Origin: Cyanobacteria bacterium REEB67
GTDB lineage: Bacteria > Cyanobacteriota > Vampirovibrionia > Obscuribacterales > Obscuribacteraceae
Direction: 5' to 3'
Assembly (NCBI GenBank): GCA_018971775.1
Contig: JAGXAB010000005.1
Coordinates: 1-64,000, forward strand
Length of the DNA: 64,000 nucleotides
Each line of letters opens with the position of its first letter. The first letter of the stretch is position 1. This document shows positions 1 through 7,434 of this stretch, piece by piece. The notes under the pieces were generated by a model that was not told where the DNA came from, searched no databases, and saw only the letters and a program-made list of their open reading frames with translations. The translations under genes and the position numbers were made by a program.

Positions 1-2
1 CG

Positions 3-1010
3 GATGGCCTTTCTTTGCGCTATCAAACAAAATCGCAACTGCATCAAGTCAACAACAAAATACCCGAAAATACGATTATGCGAAAATGGCTGGACGAAAA
101 TCTCGGCGCCATCAACGACCTCAAAAAAGAAACCTACGACAGTCGCGCCGTCCAACCTTATAGTGTGGCCGGCAGCCGCAACCAAGAAACGCCGATTGGT
201 AATCTATATGCCGACGCTGTTTTCAACGGCTTGAAGAAACACCTCGGCGAAGCTGGACAAGAAGGACCGGATCTCGTCCTCGTCCATTCGGGCGGCATCA
301 GAGCAGGCATACCGACCGGCCGCGAGCTGAGCCGACTGGATATCGCCAACATAGTGATGAACGCCGGCGATCGCGAAGGCGAAAAGACCGAACTGGCAAT
401 GATGAATCTCACCGGCGCTCAATTGAAAAACGCTCTCGAATACGGCGTGCGCGAGCGAGTAGCCGAACCGCGAGCCGGACTGGTCGATCAGGTCAAATCA
501 CTCTTCACCCACAACCGTGAAGAACTGGTCGATGAACCGGGTAATTTCGTCCAGGTGAGCAGCGGCGTAAAATACACCTATGACGCCAGTCGCAAAGGCC
601 TCAGCACCGAAGGCGGTGGCGAGCGCATTGTCGATTTGCAAATCAAAAATGCTCAGGGCACCTTCGAGCCTATTGACCCCAACCGCACATATAAAGTGGC
701 GGCCCGCTTCCATCCGCTCGACAAATGGACGAAATACAAAATGTTTGGCGACAAGACAATCGAAGCAGTCCACGCCGAACTCGGTGTTAAGCCGCTTAAA
801 TATTCACAGGTTGACCTGATCGCCGAACACATCACCGGTAAGACTCTCGATCCGGCCGTCGACGGCGCAATCGAAGGCCGCATCACCGACTTGACGCCGC
901 AGGCTAATGCCCCCACACTTAGGCCGGGTAAATCGCTTTTCGTCGCCCCGAGCCTGGCCGGCGAAAGAAAATTGGAAAATCAACCGGACGATCAAAGCGC
1001 CTCCCACTGA
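3..1010 (+). CDS. 5'-nucleotidase C-terminal domain protein (5' partial)
   Basis: The frame is open to the left edge, so the N-terminal metallophosphatase domain lies outside the window. What remains matches the C-terminal substrate-binding domain of the UshA/5'-nucleotidase family: an SRAVQPYSVAG... ETPIGNLYADA stretch, then HSGGIRAGIPTGREL, the equivalent of the family's N-x-GGIR motif. The family hydrolyses 5'-nucleotides or related phosphoesters in the periplasm. The GGDGY-type adenine-stacking loop expected near residues 220-235 is replaced by AARFHPLDKWTKYKMF, so substrate preference may differ. The last ~40 residues are low-complexity. The next gene starts 41 bases downstream on the same strand, suggesting an operon. 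The family call is fairly secure; the substrate is not. Confidence 0.8.
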   Translation, partial: DGLSLRYQTKSQLHQVNNKIPENTIMRKWLDENLGAINDLKKETYDSRAVQPYSVAGSRNQETPIGNLYADAVFNGLKKHLGEAGQEGPDLVLVHSGGIRAGIPTGRELSRLDIANIVMNAGDREGEKTELAMMNLTGAQLKNALEYGVRERVAEPRAGLVDQVKSLFTHNREELVDEPGNFVQVSSGVKYTYDASRKGLSTEGGGERIVDLQIKNAQGTFEPIDPNRTYKVAARFHPLDKWTKYKMFGDKTIEAVHAELGVKPLKYSQVDLIAEHITGKTLDPAVDGAIEGRITDLTPQANAPTLRPGKSLFVAPSLAGERKLENQPDDQSASH

Positions 1011-1051
1011 CATTTGTAAAAGACTGGCTAAATCGCAAAGGAAGCCAACCA

Positions 1052-1606
1052 ATGACCGAAGTCAATTTCGCCCGTTCGATCGCCGCCGCCAAACTTGTCT
1101 CCAGTCCCGTGACGGTAGTGACGACCTTTGACAAACCCAGTCAAAAGACACTGGCGATGATCAGCACCGTCTCCTATGCCCAACTCGATCCCCTCGCTCT
1201 TTCCACCGGAGTGCTAAAAAAGAGTCGGACCGGTCGCGCTATATTTGACAGCGGCGTTTTCGCAGTCTCGGTCATGTCTTTCGAACAACTGGCCACGCTG
1301 GAAAAAATGAGCTTGCTTTCGACCGGTCAAGATGTAGACAAACTTACCGCCGCCGGTTTCGAAAAAGCGCGTTTCGAGGCGTCGGGCCTGGAATATGTTA
1401 AGGACAGCCTGGCCGCTTTTTCTCTGACGGTGGCCGGCCATGTCGACCTCGAAAGTTATGTCGCCATCGTCGGCAAGGTGGTGGAAGCGGTGCATTTAAA
1501 AGATCCCCAGGCTAATCGCCTGACGCCCCTGATCCGCTACAATCGCTGCTATGGACCCATCGACAAAGACCGGCTCAAAGAAGCCATCGATTCCTATCCC
1601 ATCTAA
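1052..1606 (+). CDS. Flavin reductase-like FMN-binding split-barrel protein
   Basis: This 184-residue protein has the flavin reductase-like domain shape: SPVTVVTTFD near the start, then MISTVSYAQLDPLALSTGVLKKSRTGRAI, typical of the FMN-binding split barrel. Such proteins reduce FMN or FAD with NAD(P)H to feed a monooxygenase, or act as diflavin reductase partners. An AAGGAAG ribosome site lies 8-10 bases before the ATG. The gene sits between the 5'-nucleotidase gene and a TPR gene and overlaps the latter by 56 bases, so the three are probably co-transcribed. No partner monooxygenase is visible nearby, so the physiological acceptor is unknown. Confidence 0.8.
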   Translation: MTEVNFARSIAAAKLVSSPVTVVTTFDKPSQKTLAMISTVSYAQLDPLALSTGVLKKSRTGRAIFDSGVFAVSVMSFEQLATLEKMSLLSTGQDVDKLTAAGFEKARFEASGLEYVKDSLAAFSLTVAGHVDLESYVAIVGKVVEAVHLKDPQANRLTPLIRYNRCYGPIDKDRLKEAIDSYPI

Positions 1607-2414
1607 ACGCCAGCGCGCCATCTCCGCTGCACTTCTGCTGGCGATGCTTTTGCCTGCTCTCGGCCAATCGGCGCAAGCGCAATCGGGATTATCTCCATCT
1701 GCCCTGCCTCAATCGGCTGCCCCGGCTTCGGCGGCAGGCTCGATCGACATCACCATGCTCAAGGCAGGCCGTGCCCTTTTCGAACAAAAGCGATATGACG
1801 AGGCCCTCATCGCCTTTGGAAAATTCCGCGACCAGCGGCCGAACAATCTCGCTATCCACTTCTGGCTGGCGACAACGCTTGCCGCTCTCAAGCGTGATCA
1901 AGAGGCGATTCGCGAGTATACAAGCTGCCTCAATCTAGCCGCCTCGATCGGTATGGATTCGAGCGAGATGCGCTCCAATATGGGCAACGCACTGCTCCGC
2001 GTCGGCTATATCAAAGAACCTCTATTCGACTTCAAAAGGGCAACGATCATCGACGCGCGCTGCCCGCCGCCGTATCTGGCCCTGGCTGCCGCTTTGATCG
2101 ATGCCGGTAATTTTGACGAAGCTTTAAGCGCTCTCGATGCCTATCAAAAAAGCGGCGGACTGGACATTGCCGCCCTTTTCCTCCACGGTCTCGCTCTCGC
2201 CGCAAAAGACCAGTATGCGCCGGCCCGTCGTGACCTGACCGCCTTTCTTCGGGCTGCCAACGAACAAAACCTCCAGAAAAATAGCGGCGCCACGCCACCC
2301 CGACTCGACCAGGGCCTGACCAGCGCCAGCTTCAAGTATGTCACCGCCGGCAGTACCACATCCCAAGCCATCGAACTGGCCACACGCATTCTCAACCAGC
2401 TTCCGCCTGATTAA
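1551..2414 (+). CDS. Secreted TPR repeat protein
   Basis: This 287-residue protein has a basic leader (KRQRAISAALLLAMLLPALG followed by AQA-QS) that reads as a Sec signal peptide with the cleavage site near residue 44. A helical TPR region follows from about residue 67 (GRALFEQKRYDEALIAFGKF, IHFWLATTLAALKRDQEAIREY, PPYLALAAALIDAGNFDEALSAL). TPRs are protein-binding scaffolds, so the protein probably assembles an extracytoplasmic complex. The start overlaps the end of the flavin reductase gene and has no clear ribosome site of its own, which suggests translational coupling. A start slightly downstream cannot be excluded. The partner is unknown. Confidence 0.75.
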   Translation: MDPSTKTGSKKPSIPIPSKRQRAISAALLLAMLLPALGQSAQAQSGLSPSALPQSAAPASAAGSIDITMLKAGRALFEQKRYDEALIAFGKFRDQRPNNLAIHFWLATTLAALKRDQEAIREYTSCLNLAASIGMDSSEMRSNMGNALLRVGYIKEPLFDFKRATIIDARCPPPYLALAAALIDAGNFDEALSALDAYQKSGGLDIAALFLHGLALAAKDQYAPARRDLTAFLRAANEQNLQKNSGATPPRLDQGLTSASFKYVTAGSTTSQAIELATRILNQLPPD

Positions 2415-2487
2415 GTATTGGAAAAAATTGTTTTTTATCCTCGCCGCCGCTAGGTACAATGAACTTCCTCTCCGTGAGATTTAGTAA

Positions 2488-3636
2488 GTGAGCAGCAAAA
2501 AACTGGAAACCCGATTGGAGCGCGACTCCGAGGGCGAAATCGAAGTGCCGATCAGCGCCTACTGGGGCCCGCGCACAGCGCGCTGGCTGGGCGGCCGTCG
2601 TCTCGATCCGGCTTTCAAGAACCGCGAAACTTTCCATCCTTATTTGATTGAAGGCTTGAGCACACTTTATAAAGCGCGTTTAAAGATAGACCGGGAGCAA
2701 AATTTGCATGAACCGACTTTCAGCCGAATCAAAGCTCAGGTCTGCGACGAAATATTGAGCGGACAGTGGCGGCATGAGTTTGTCGTCACACCGACAAGCT
2801 CCGCCGACGGGCTGGCACTGCTGGACAATCTGGAAGAAGTAGTGGAAAGACGCGCCCTTGAAATCATCGGCAACTTGCCCGCTCTTGGTGAAAGCTCCTC
2901 CCCAGGCGGCCAAGGTCTGCTCGAAAAGAACCTCCGCAAGGTATTGCTCAAAGAAGACAGCTTCATGGTCGGGAGCAAGCTGGCGCTGCTCACCGCGGCC
3001 CGCGAAATGTCGCAAGCACTGCTCGATCTGGAGCGCCTGCTTCGGCGCAAGTCCCTGGAATTCGAAAAAGCCTTGCGCGGGCGCGGCCTGGAAAGTAATA
3101 GCGAACTGGCTCTGGCTCGCGAATTTAATGCCTTTGGCAATGCCGCCGGCAGACATTTGCAAAGATTACGGCTGGTCGAAGAGCGCCTGCTCGAGCTCTC
3201 TCTCAAGGCACCGAGCCGCGAAAGCCGTGCCTCTCTGCTCGATGAGCTGCAGCATCTAACGGGATTTAAGGTCAAGGCCGGCGAGGAAGCCGGTCTCGGC
3301 AGCCATACCCAGAGCTCCGCCGCCGACCTGCTCAGCGCCTCTTCCTTTATACGCGACCTGTCCTGCGAAATCTCTCGCCTCGTCCTTGGTTTGAATACTC
3401 TCAGCGATGTCGTGAGCAGGGTGCCGGTGCTGGCCACGCTGCAACTCACCGCTCTGGCCGCCCTTTCCCTCGACAGCGCTGCCGCCTGCGCCATCCGTGA
3501 ACCCATAGTGGGCAGCGGCGAGCGTACTTTTGCCCAGGCTCTGGCAGCTCAAGCGGTTCTAGAGGCCTTCTGCAGCCTGAGCCAGGCGATCAAATACTTC
3601 AACCAGGATTACTTGCTCGGCGCCAATCTCAAGTGA
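2488..3636 (+). CDS. Fumarase/aspartase-fold protein lacking catalytic motifs (probable pseudoenzyme)
   Basis: This 382-residue protein starts at a GTG. Residues 8-30 (LERDSEGEIEVPISAYWGPR) match the N-terminal signature of class II fumarases and aspartases (EKDSLGEVEVPADAYYGAQT). The helical remainder can be laid on fumarase C end to end. The catalytic segments are not conserved: the GSGTQSNMN region reads TPTSSADG, NKSQSSND reads KEDSFMVGS, GRTHLQDA reads ESNSELAL, and the mobile GSSxMPxKxNP loop is absent, giving a shorter protein than the usual ~460 residues. The reading frame is intact and codon use resembles its neighbours, so this is not an obvious decaying pseudogene. It most likely kept the tetrameric helical fold for a non-enzymatic role. 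Function unknown. Confidence 0.6.
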   Translation: MSSKKLETRLERDSEGEIEVPISAYWGPRTARWLGGRRLDPAFKNRETFHPYLIEGLSTLYKARLKIDREQNLHEPTFSRIKAQVCDEILSGQWRHEFVVTPTSSADGLALLDNLEEVVERRALEIIGNLPALGESSSPGGQGLLEKNLRKVLLKEDSFMVGSKLALLTAAREMSQALLDLERLLRRKSLEFEKALRGRGLESNSELALAREFNAFGNAAGRHLQRLRLVEERLLELSLKAPSRESRASLLDELQHLTGFKVKAGEEAGLGSHTQSSAADLLSASSFIRDLSCEISRLVLGLNTLSDVVSRVPVLATLQLTALAALSLDSAAACAIREPIVGSGERTFAQALAAQAVLEAFCSLSQAIKYFNQDYLLGANLK

Positions 3637-3932
3637 TGCTGCCGATCGCCAGACAAATCGGTGGAAAATAGAAACAGGGATGGTGGCACAACGGCACCAC
3701 CTGTGGTGACAGATCCGACCTTATGCACGATCGATATAAATCAAGCTGCGTCATATTAATTCCGCTCCAAAAGGGCAATTATGAAAGCGATTTGATCTTT
3801 CAATCGGTTCAAATTTGGTTACCATAGATACCGCCTGGCATCTTTCAAAAAAGACCTGACCGGCATATACATAGAGACTGCACCAAACGCCCCGTCCGGC
3901 GTGACCACTGCACTTGGGAGACAAGCCTAAAG
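3637..3932. other. Intergenic region upstream of tdk
   Basis: This is 296 bases without a convincing gene. The first third holds a weak hairpin (GGTGG/CCACC near 3680-3702) that may end the upstream transcript. The remainder is AT-richer than the surroundings and presumably contains the tdk promoter, but I could not assign -35 and -10 boxes with confidence. Confidence 0.4.
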
Positions 3933-4574
3933 ATGTTTAGCGGATATCGTTTTGAAATGATTGTTGGTTGCATGAGCGCCGGCAAATCTAGTGAACTGAT
4001 CCGGAGAATCGAGCGGGCCCGCCTGGCCTATTTGCCGACCATTATTGTGCGCCCGGTCACTGACACGCGCTCCAAGCCCAATTTTGTCGAATCGCGCAAT
4101 GGCCTGGCCTCACAAGCTATCGTTGTCACGAAAGCCGAAGAAATTCTCAAATACTCTTCCCATGCCGTCGTTATCGGCCTGGACGAATGTCAATTTTTCG
4201 ATGACGACATCGTCGACGTCGTCCAGAACCTTTTGCGTCAGAAGAAGAAAATCATTGCCTCCGGTCTCGATCTCGATTACCGCGGCAAACCCTTCGGTCC
4301 AGTGCCTGTGCTCCTCGCCATGGCCGACCGGGTAGACAAATTGCTCGCCGTTTGCCGTAAGTGCGGTTCAGATTTTGCCTGCCGCACCCAGCGCCTCGTC
4401 CAGTCCCAGGAAACTATTCTGGTCGGCGACGGGCAGTATGAAGCCCGCTGCATTCACTGTTTCGAGCCCCCGGGCGAATATCAATTGCGTCTCGACCTCC
4501 CAAAGACTGAACAGGCCGTCCCCCAGCTAGTGTTGGCGGCCATGCAGGGCATGAACGTCGAAATCGCCAGCTAG
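3933..4574 (+). CDS. tdk: Thymidine kinase
   Basis: This 213-residue protein phosphorylates thymidine to dTMP with ATP in the salvage pathway. The P-loop GCMSAGKSS lies at residues 12-20, DECQFF at 84-89 carries the catalytic Glu85, and two cysteine pairs (CRKC near 142-145 and CIHC near 178-181) form the structural zinc site of the type II enzymes. The RG-x-PFGPVP segment matches the lasso and substrate region. The length is slightly above the usual 190-200 because of a C-terminal tail. The gene stands alone between two intergenic regions, so it is probably monocistronic. Confidence 0.95.
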   Translation: MFSGYRFEMIVGCMSAGKSSELIRRIERARLAYLPTIIVRPVTDTRSKPNFVESRNGLASQAIVVTKAEEILKYSSHAVVIGLDECQFFDDDIVDVVQNLLRQKKKIIASGLDLDYRGKPFGPVPVLLAMADRVDKLLAVCRKCGSDFACRTQRLVQSQETILVGDGQYEARCIHCFEPPGEYQLRLDLPKTEQAVPQLVLAAMQGMNVEIAS

Positions 4575-4638
4575 ACGGGCGTTCTGAGCAATCAGGCCCG
4601 GCTTATTATCAGACCGAGGAGCGATAACCTCATCAACA

Positions 4639-4708
4639 CCTGACCAGCAGTCAGGTTAAGCGATCTTAACGAAAAACACCATGCACCGTTACCGGCGCCG
4701 GTGCATGG
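4639..4708 (+). other. Two hairpins downstream of tdk
   Basis: CCTGA...TCAGG (about 4639-4655) is followed by a perfect 10-base stem, CCATGCACCG with CGGTGCATGG (4679-4708), with a GC-rich loop. No T-run follows the second stem, so this is not a textbook terminator. It could be a 3' stabilising structure for tdk or part of the leader of the next gene. Confidence 0.45.
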
Positions 4709-4756
4709 GAATACGTCTCTTGGACAGTTCTCCTTGTGTGCTTCGGAGCTACATAT

Positions 4757-5206
4757 ATGATTTTGATTGAGCGCCTGACTGAGCTTCTCAACGGCCTCCG
4801 GCCGGGAAGAAAAGCCCCTGACAACAGAAAATCCTTACCAAACGAGCCGGAAGCTCCCGCCGCCGGTAATCCCTGGACCCACGACCTGCAGAGGCTGGAA
4901 TGCTATAGCGAGACGGAAGAGTATCCGTCCGAGCCTGTACGCAGCGATAGTTGCGAAAACCAGATCCAACTTCTGATGGAGCAGGCCCGGCTGGAAAAAG
5001 CCAAAGAAACTTTGAAGAGACAACAGGAAAATCTTGGCCGAAAAAGTCTCGAGCCCCGAAAACCCCGTACCACGGACGCTACGATTGTCGACGCCAAAGC
5101 CTGGTGGGGCCAATCGGTGGCCACCTGGAATCCGGAAGACAGCAAGAATATCGGCCCCCAGGGCGAACAGCGACATCCCCGTCAGCACAAGTGGTTCAAC
5201 CACTGA
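4757..5206 (+). CDS. Hypothetical hydrophilic protein with short coiled coil
   Basis: This predicted cytoplasmic protein has 149 residues from the ATG at 4757, which has CGGAG eight bases upstream; a GTG 21 bases earlier in frame is an alternative start. Residues ~75-100 (LLMEQARLEKAKETLKRQQ) are strongly helical and likely form a coiled coil. The rest is proline- and charge-rich, ending in a WWGQSVATWNP segment and HKWFNH. I recognise no family. It lies between tdk and a secreted small protein with no tight coupling to either. Confidence 0.5.
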   Translation: MILIERLTELLNGLRPGRKAPDNRKSLPNEPEAPAAGNPWTHDLQRLECYSETEEYPSEPVRSDSCENQIQLLMEQARLEKAKETLKRQQENLGRKSLEPRKPRTTDATIVDAKAWWGQSVATWNPEDSKNIGPQGEQRHPRQHKWFNH

Positions 5207-5256
5207 CAGGGCTGCCGTTTGCCCACAAAAAGGCGAGAAAATGTCGAACACGCCAC

Positions 5257-5371
5257 TTGACATACCCCGTTTGATATATTTTTCCGGGTGGTATGATCGG
5301 TGAAGTTATAAAGAACTCTTGGGAGGCTGGATAGTCTCATATAGGTCGGGAAGCCGACCCTACAAGAGCGT
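5257..5371 (+). promoter_or_regulatory. Putative promoter and structured 5' leader
   Basis: A TTGACA (5257-5262) and a TTGATA (5271-5276) precede a TATGAT (5292-5297). The second pair has a 15-base spacer, which is short. Downstream, the sequence can form a hairpin TAGGTCGG/CCGACCCTA around 5343-5363, just ahead of the next start codon. The arrangement looks like a promoter plus a folded untranslated leader, but I match it to no known riboswitch class. Confidence 0.35.
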
Positions 5372-5740
5372 ATGGGGGAATGCATGGTATTAATCGAGTT
5401 AATCAAACCGACGGCCCTTAAGCGTATTTGTTTCATGGCTGCTCTGGCATTAGTTACTCTTCCTGTCCTCGACAGCGCGGCCCTCGCCAAAGGCAAGCAG
5501 ATTGCCCACAGCGCAAGACGTAGCCACAGCTACTTCGTGCCGCCACCGCCAGCTTATACACCGTCCTACATCCCTGAGCTCCAGCGTCAAGTGAGTTCCG
5601 AAACGCTCGTCGCCAATGAAGGCGCCGATCAACTGGTTGCTTCTGAAAACGCCGACAAATATGTCCGCGCCCAGGACGGCTATCAAGATCCGAAAGCGGT
5701 TCATGCCAATAAGTACGTCACTTACTGGAATCAGAAGTAA
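5372..5740 (+). CDS. Small secreted protein of unknown function
   Basis: This protein has 122 residues from the ATG at 5372. An ATG at 5384 preceded by GGGGGA is an equally good start and gives a cleaner signal peptide. A basic N-terminus, a hydrophobic run (FMAALALVTLPVLDSA) and ALA-KG indicate Sec export, with cleavage near residue 39. The mature part is short and polar, with a VPPPPAYTPSYIP stretch and a Tyr/Asn-rich end (KYVRAQDGYQ, NKYVTYWNQK). No family is recognised. A strong intrinsic terminator follows, so it is a single-gene transcript. Confidence 0.6.
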   Translation: MGECMVLIELIKPTALKRICFMAALALVTLPVLDSAALAKGKQIAHSARRSHSYFVPPPPAYTPSYIPELQRQVSSETLVANEGADQLVASENADKYVRAQDGYQDPKAVHANKYVTYWNQK

Positions 5741-5765
5741 GAACTGCTCTTTTGAAAAAAGTATC

Positions 5766-5797
5766 AACACCTCGGCGGCAGCCGGGGTGTTTTTTTT
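5766..5797 (+). terminator. Intrinsic terminator
   Basis: An 11-base stem (AACACCTCGGC with GCCGGGGTGTT, one G-U pair) closes a four-base loop and runs straight into seven T residues. It lies 25 bases after the stop of the small secreted protein gene. Confidence 0.9.
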
Positions 5798-5869
5798 CGC
5801 GATAACCGTGTTGCGCAAAGGCTCGCTCCTGCAGACAATGACATTTCGCCCCGGCAAGGTTGAACCGCT

Positions 5870-6568
5870 ATGTTTGCTCAATTGACGAAATTTTTTACCC
5901 GCAGAGAAAACCGCTTTTTCGGCATGCTTTACGGCTCGTTTGCGCTTTCAGCAGCACTGATGCAATATGCGCCGACACATGAGGCGTCTAAAGAGATGAT
6001 CGTCAGAACGCCGGATAAAACAGAAGAGCTGCGTCCGATCAAGCTTCTGAACACCAGTAAAATTCTGACGCCAATTTCACTGATACCGGCGCTGCAAACG
6101 AAAGCATACGGCCAGCCAAAACAAGCAATGATTAAACTTGTGGGCCCCCCGGACTACATCGAAAAAAATCTCTCTTTTGAAAACTGCCCCGATGCATTTA
6201 AAAATGCTGACGAGGTCTGGTTTTATAAATCGCGGAGCGGCCATTATGTGCCGGCTACTTTCAGCAAAGGGAAATGCACCGGCACACCAGATCTGAGCGG
6301 TCAGGATTTAAAAGCCTACGAAGCATGGAAGGCAGACCAGATCGAAAAACGCGCTCCGGGTATGTCAGAAAAAGAACTCAAAGCATGGCTTGGCGACTGC
6401 TTCAAACCGTGTGCAAGAAATCTGGAAAGCATTGTCCAGGATCTGGACAGCAGATACGTCACCCACAATCGAAACACAGGCGAATTCTATTTGAATTCAT
6501 GCACTGTAGTCGTACTCGCAATGAAGAGCGAACGATGCGTCAAAGTGGAGAAACACTCTCTTTTTTGA
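5870..6568 (+). CDS. Hypothetical protein with N-terminal signal/anchor
   Basis: This 232-residue protein has a moderately hydrophobic segment at residues 17-32 (FFGMLYGSFALSAALMQY) that may be a signal anchor. The mature part has scattered cysteines (FENCPDAF, KGKCTGTP, GDCFKPCARN, LNSCTVV, SERCVK) in a pattern that could form disulfides in the periplasm. Codon use is more AT-rich than in its neighbours. No family is recognised. It starts 72 bases after the terminator and probably has its own promoter. Confidence 0.55.
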   Translation: MFAQLTKFFTRRENRFFGMLYGSFALSAALMQYAPTHEASKEMIVRTPDKTEELRPIKLLNTSKILTPISLIPALQTKAYGQPKQAMIKLVGPPDYIEKNLSFENCPDAFKNADEVWFYKSRSGHYVPATFSKGKCTGTPDLSGQDLKAYEAWKADQIEKRAPGMSEKELKAWLGDCFKPCARNLESIVQDLDSRYVTHNRNTGEFYLNSCTVVVLAMKSERCVKVEKHSLF

Positions 6569-6735
6569 AAGAACCGCACTGGCTGTTCCAGACTCGGCAA
6601 GGCTTCAAGCAAATAAGCACCGCATATGATGCCACATCCGCGATCCAAATTCAAAATTTAAAAAAAACACTCGACGCAAACGATAATGAACTCTTAGACC
6701 AGCCAGTCGCAATAGAGCAGTTTGAATTGGCCTGA
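6535..6735 (+). CDS. Possible small ORF overlapping the end of the previous gene
   Basis: This is a 66-codon frame beginning at ATG 6535, overlapping the preceding gene by 34 bases in another frame. It encodes a polar peptide with no recognisable domain and only a weak ribosome site. It fills an otherwise empty stretch, but composition alone does not prove it is translated. Confidence 0.25.
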   Translation: MRQSGETLSFLKEPHWLFQTRQGFKQISTAYDATSAIQIQNLKKTLDANDNELLDQPVAIEQFELA

Positions 6736-6990
6736 CAGGTTTCTTCAAAAAATTCAGCGAAGTGCCAGTATCTCGTTTTGCCTTTTGGGGACGGCTTAAA
6801 AGCTCAAAACTGACCGGAAGCTTCTGAGAAATATATTTCCAGGAAGTCGAAATCGATTCAAACGCATCTATGTAGCGTTAGACTTCAGCCACGATTAAAT
6901 TCGCCTTTCCAGTATAGCCTTGAAGCTATATAATTTCATTGAAGACGTATAAGATAATCTATCTCGATCAATTTGCGGAGTGGCTCGCCG
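6736..6990. other. AT-rich intergenic region before the XRE gene
   Basis: This is 255 bases of visibly AT-richer sequence than the window average. No toxin gene, tRNA or repeat was found here. A GGAG at about 6976-6979 is the ribosome site of the following gene. Confidence 0.4.
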
Positions 6991-7374
6991 ATGATCAGTC
7001 ATGAAGACTACATGAAGAAGCTCAAGCCACAGCAACGTGCAAAAGTTGAACAACTGGCGCGCGTACTCATCGAAGAAGAAAGGTCTCTTCGACAGATTCG
7101 AAAAGCGCGTAAATGCTCACAAGTTGATCTGGCAAAAAAGCTAAAAATGAACCAGGGAGATTTGTCAAAATTTGAGCGCAGGACCGACGTATATTTGAGT
7201 ACGTTACGCAGCTACGTTGAGGCTCTGGGTGGCACTCTCGATTTGATCGCCACATTTCCCGATACCGGGCCGGTGAAAATTGCCAATCTGGGCGATACGT
7301 TTTCTCAGTATGAAGCCAATGAGAATGAAGCTCTTGCTCAAATCAAACCACGCAAGAAGCCAGCATCGGCCTGA
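6991..7374 (+). CDS. XRE-family helix-turn-helix protein (antitoxin-like)
   Basis: This protein has 127 residues from the ATG at 6991, which has GGAG ten bases upstream. Residues ~29-85 form a Cro/C1-type helix-turn-helix (LRQIRKARKCSQVDLAKKL, NQGDLSKFERRTD, STLRSYVEALGGTLDLIA). The ALGGTLDLIA ending is characteristic of HigA-like antitoxins and related XRE regulators. A basic tail follows (KPRKKPASA). The usual partner, a RelE/HigB-type toxin gene, is absent on both sides, so this is an orphan antitoxin-like regulator or a stand-alone repressor. It lies in the AT-richer patch of the window, compatible with horizontal acquisition. Confidence 0.8.
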   Translation: MISHEDYMKKLKPQQRAKVEQLARVLIEEERSLRQIRKARKCSQVDLAKKLKMNQGDLSKFERRTDVYLSTLRSYVEALGGTLDLIATFPDTGPVKIANLGDTFSQYEANENEALAQIKPRKKPASA

Positions 7375-7434
7375 GATTCATGCGACAAATACACTTCAGC
7401 CCAAATCGAATTTACCTCTACAGATTTTTCCGAA

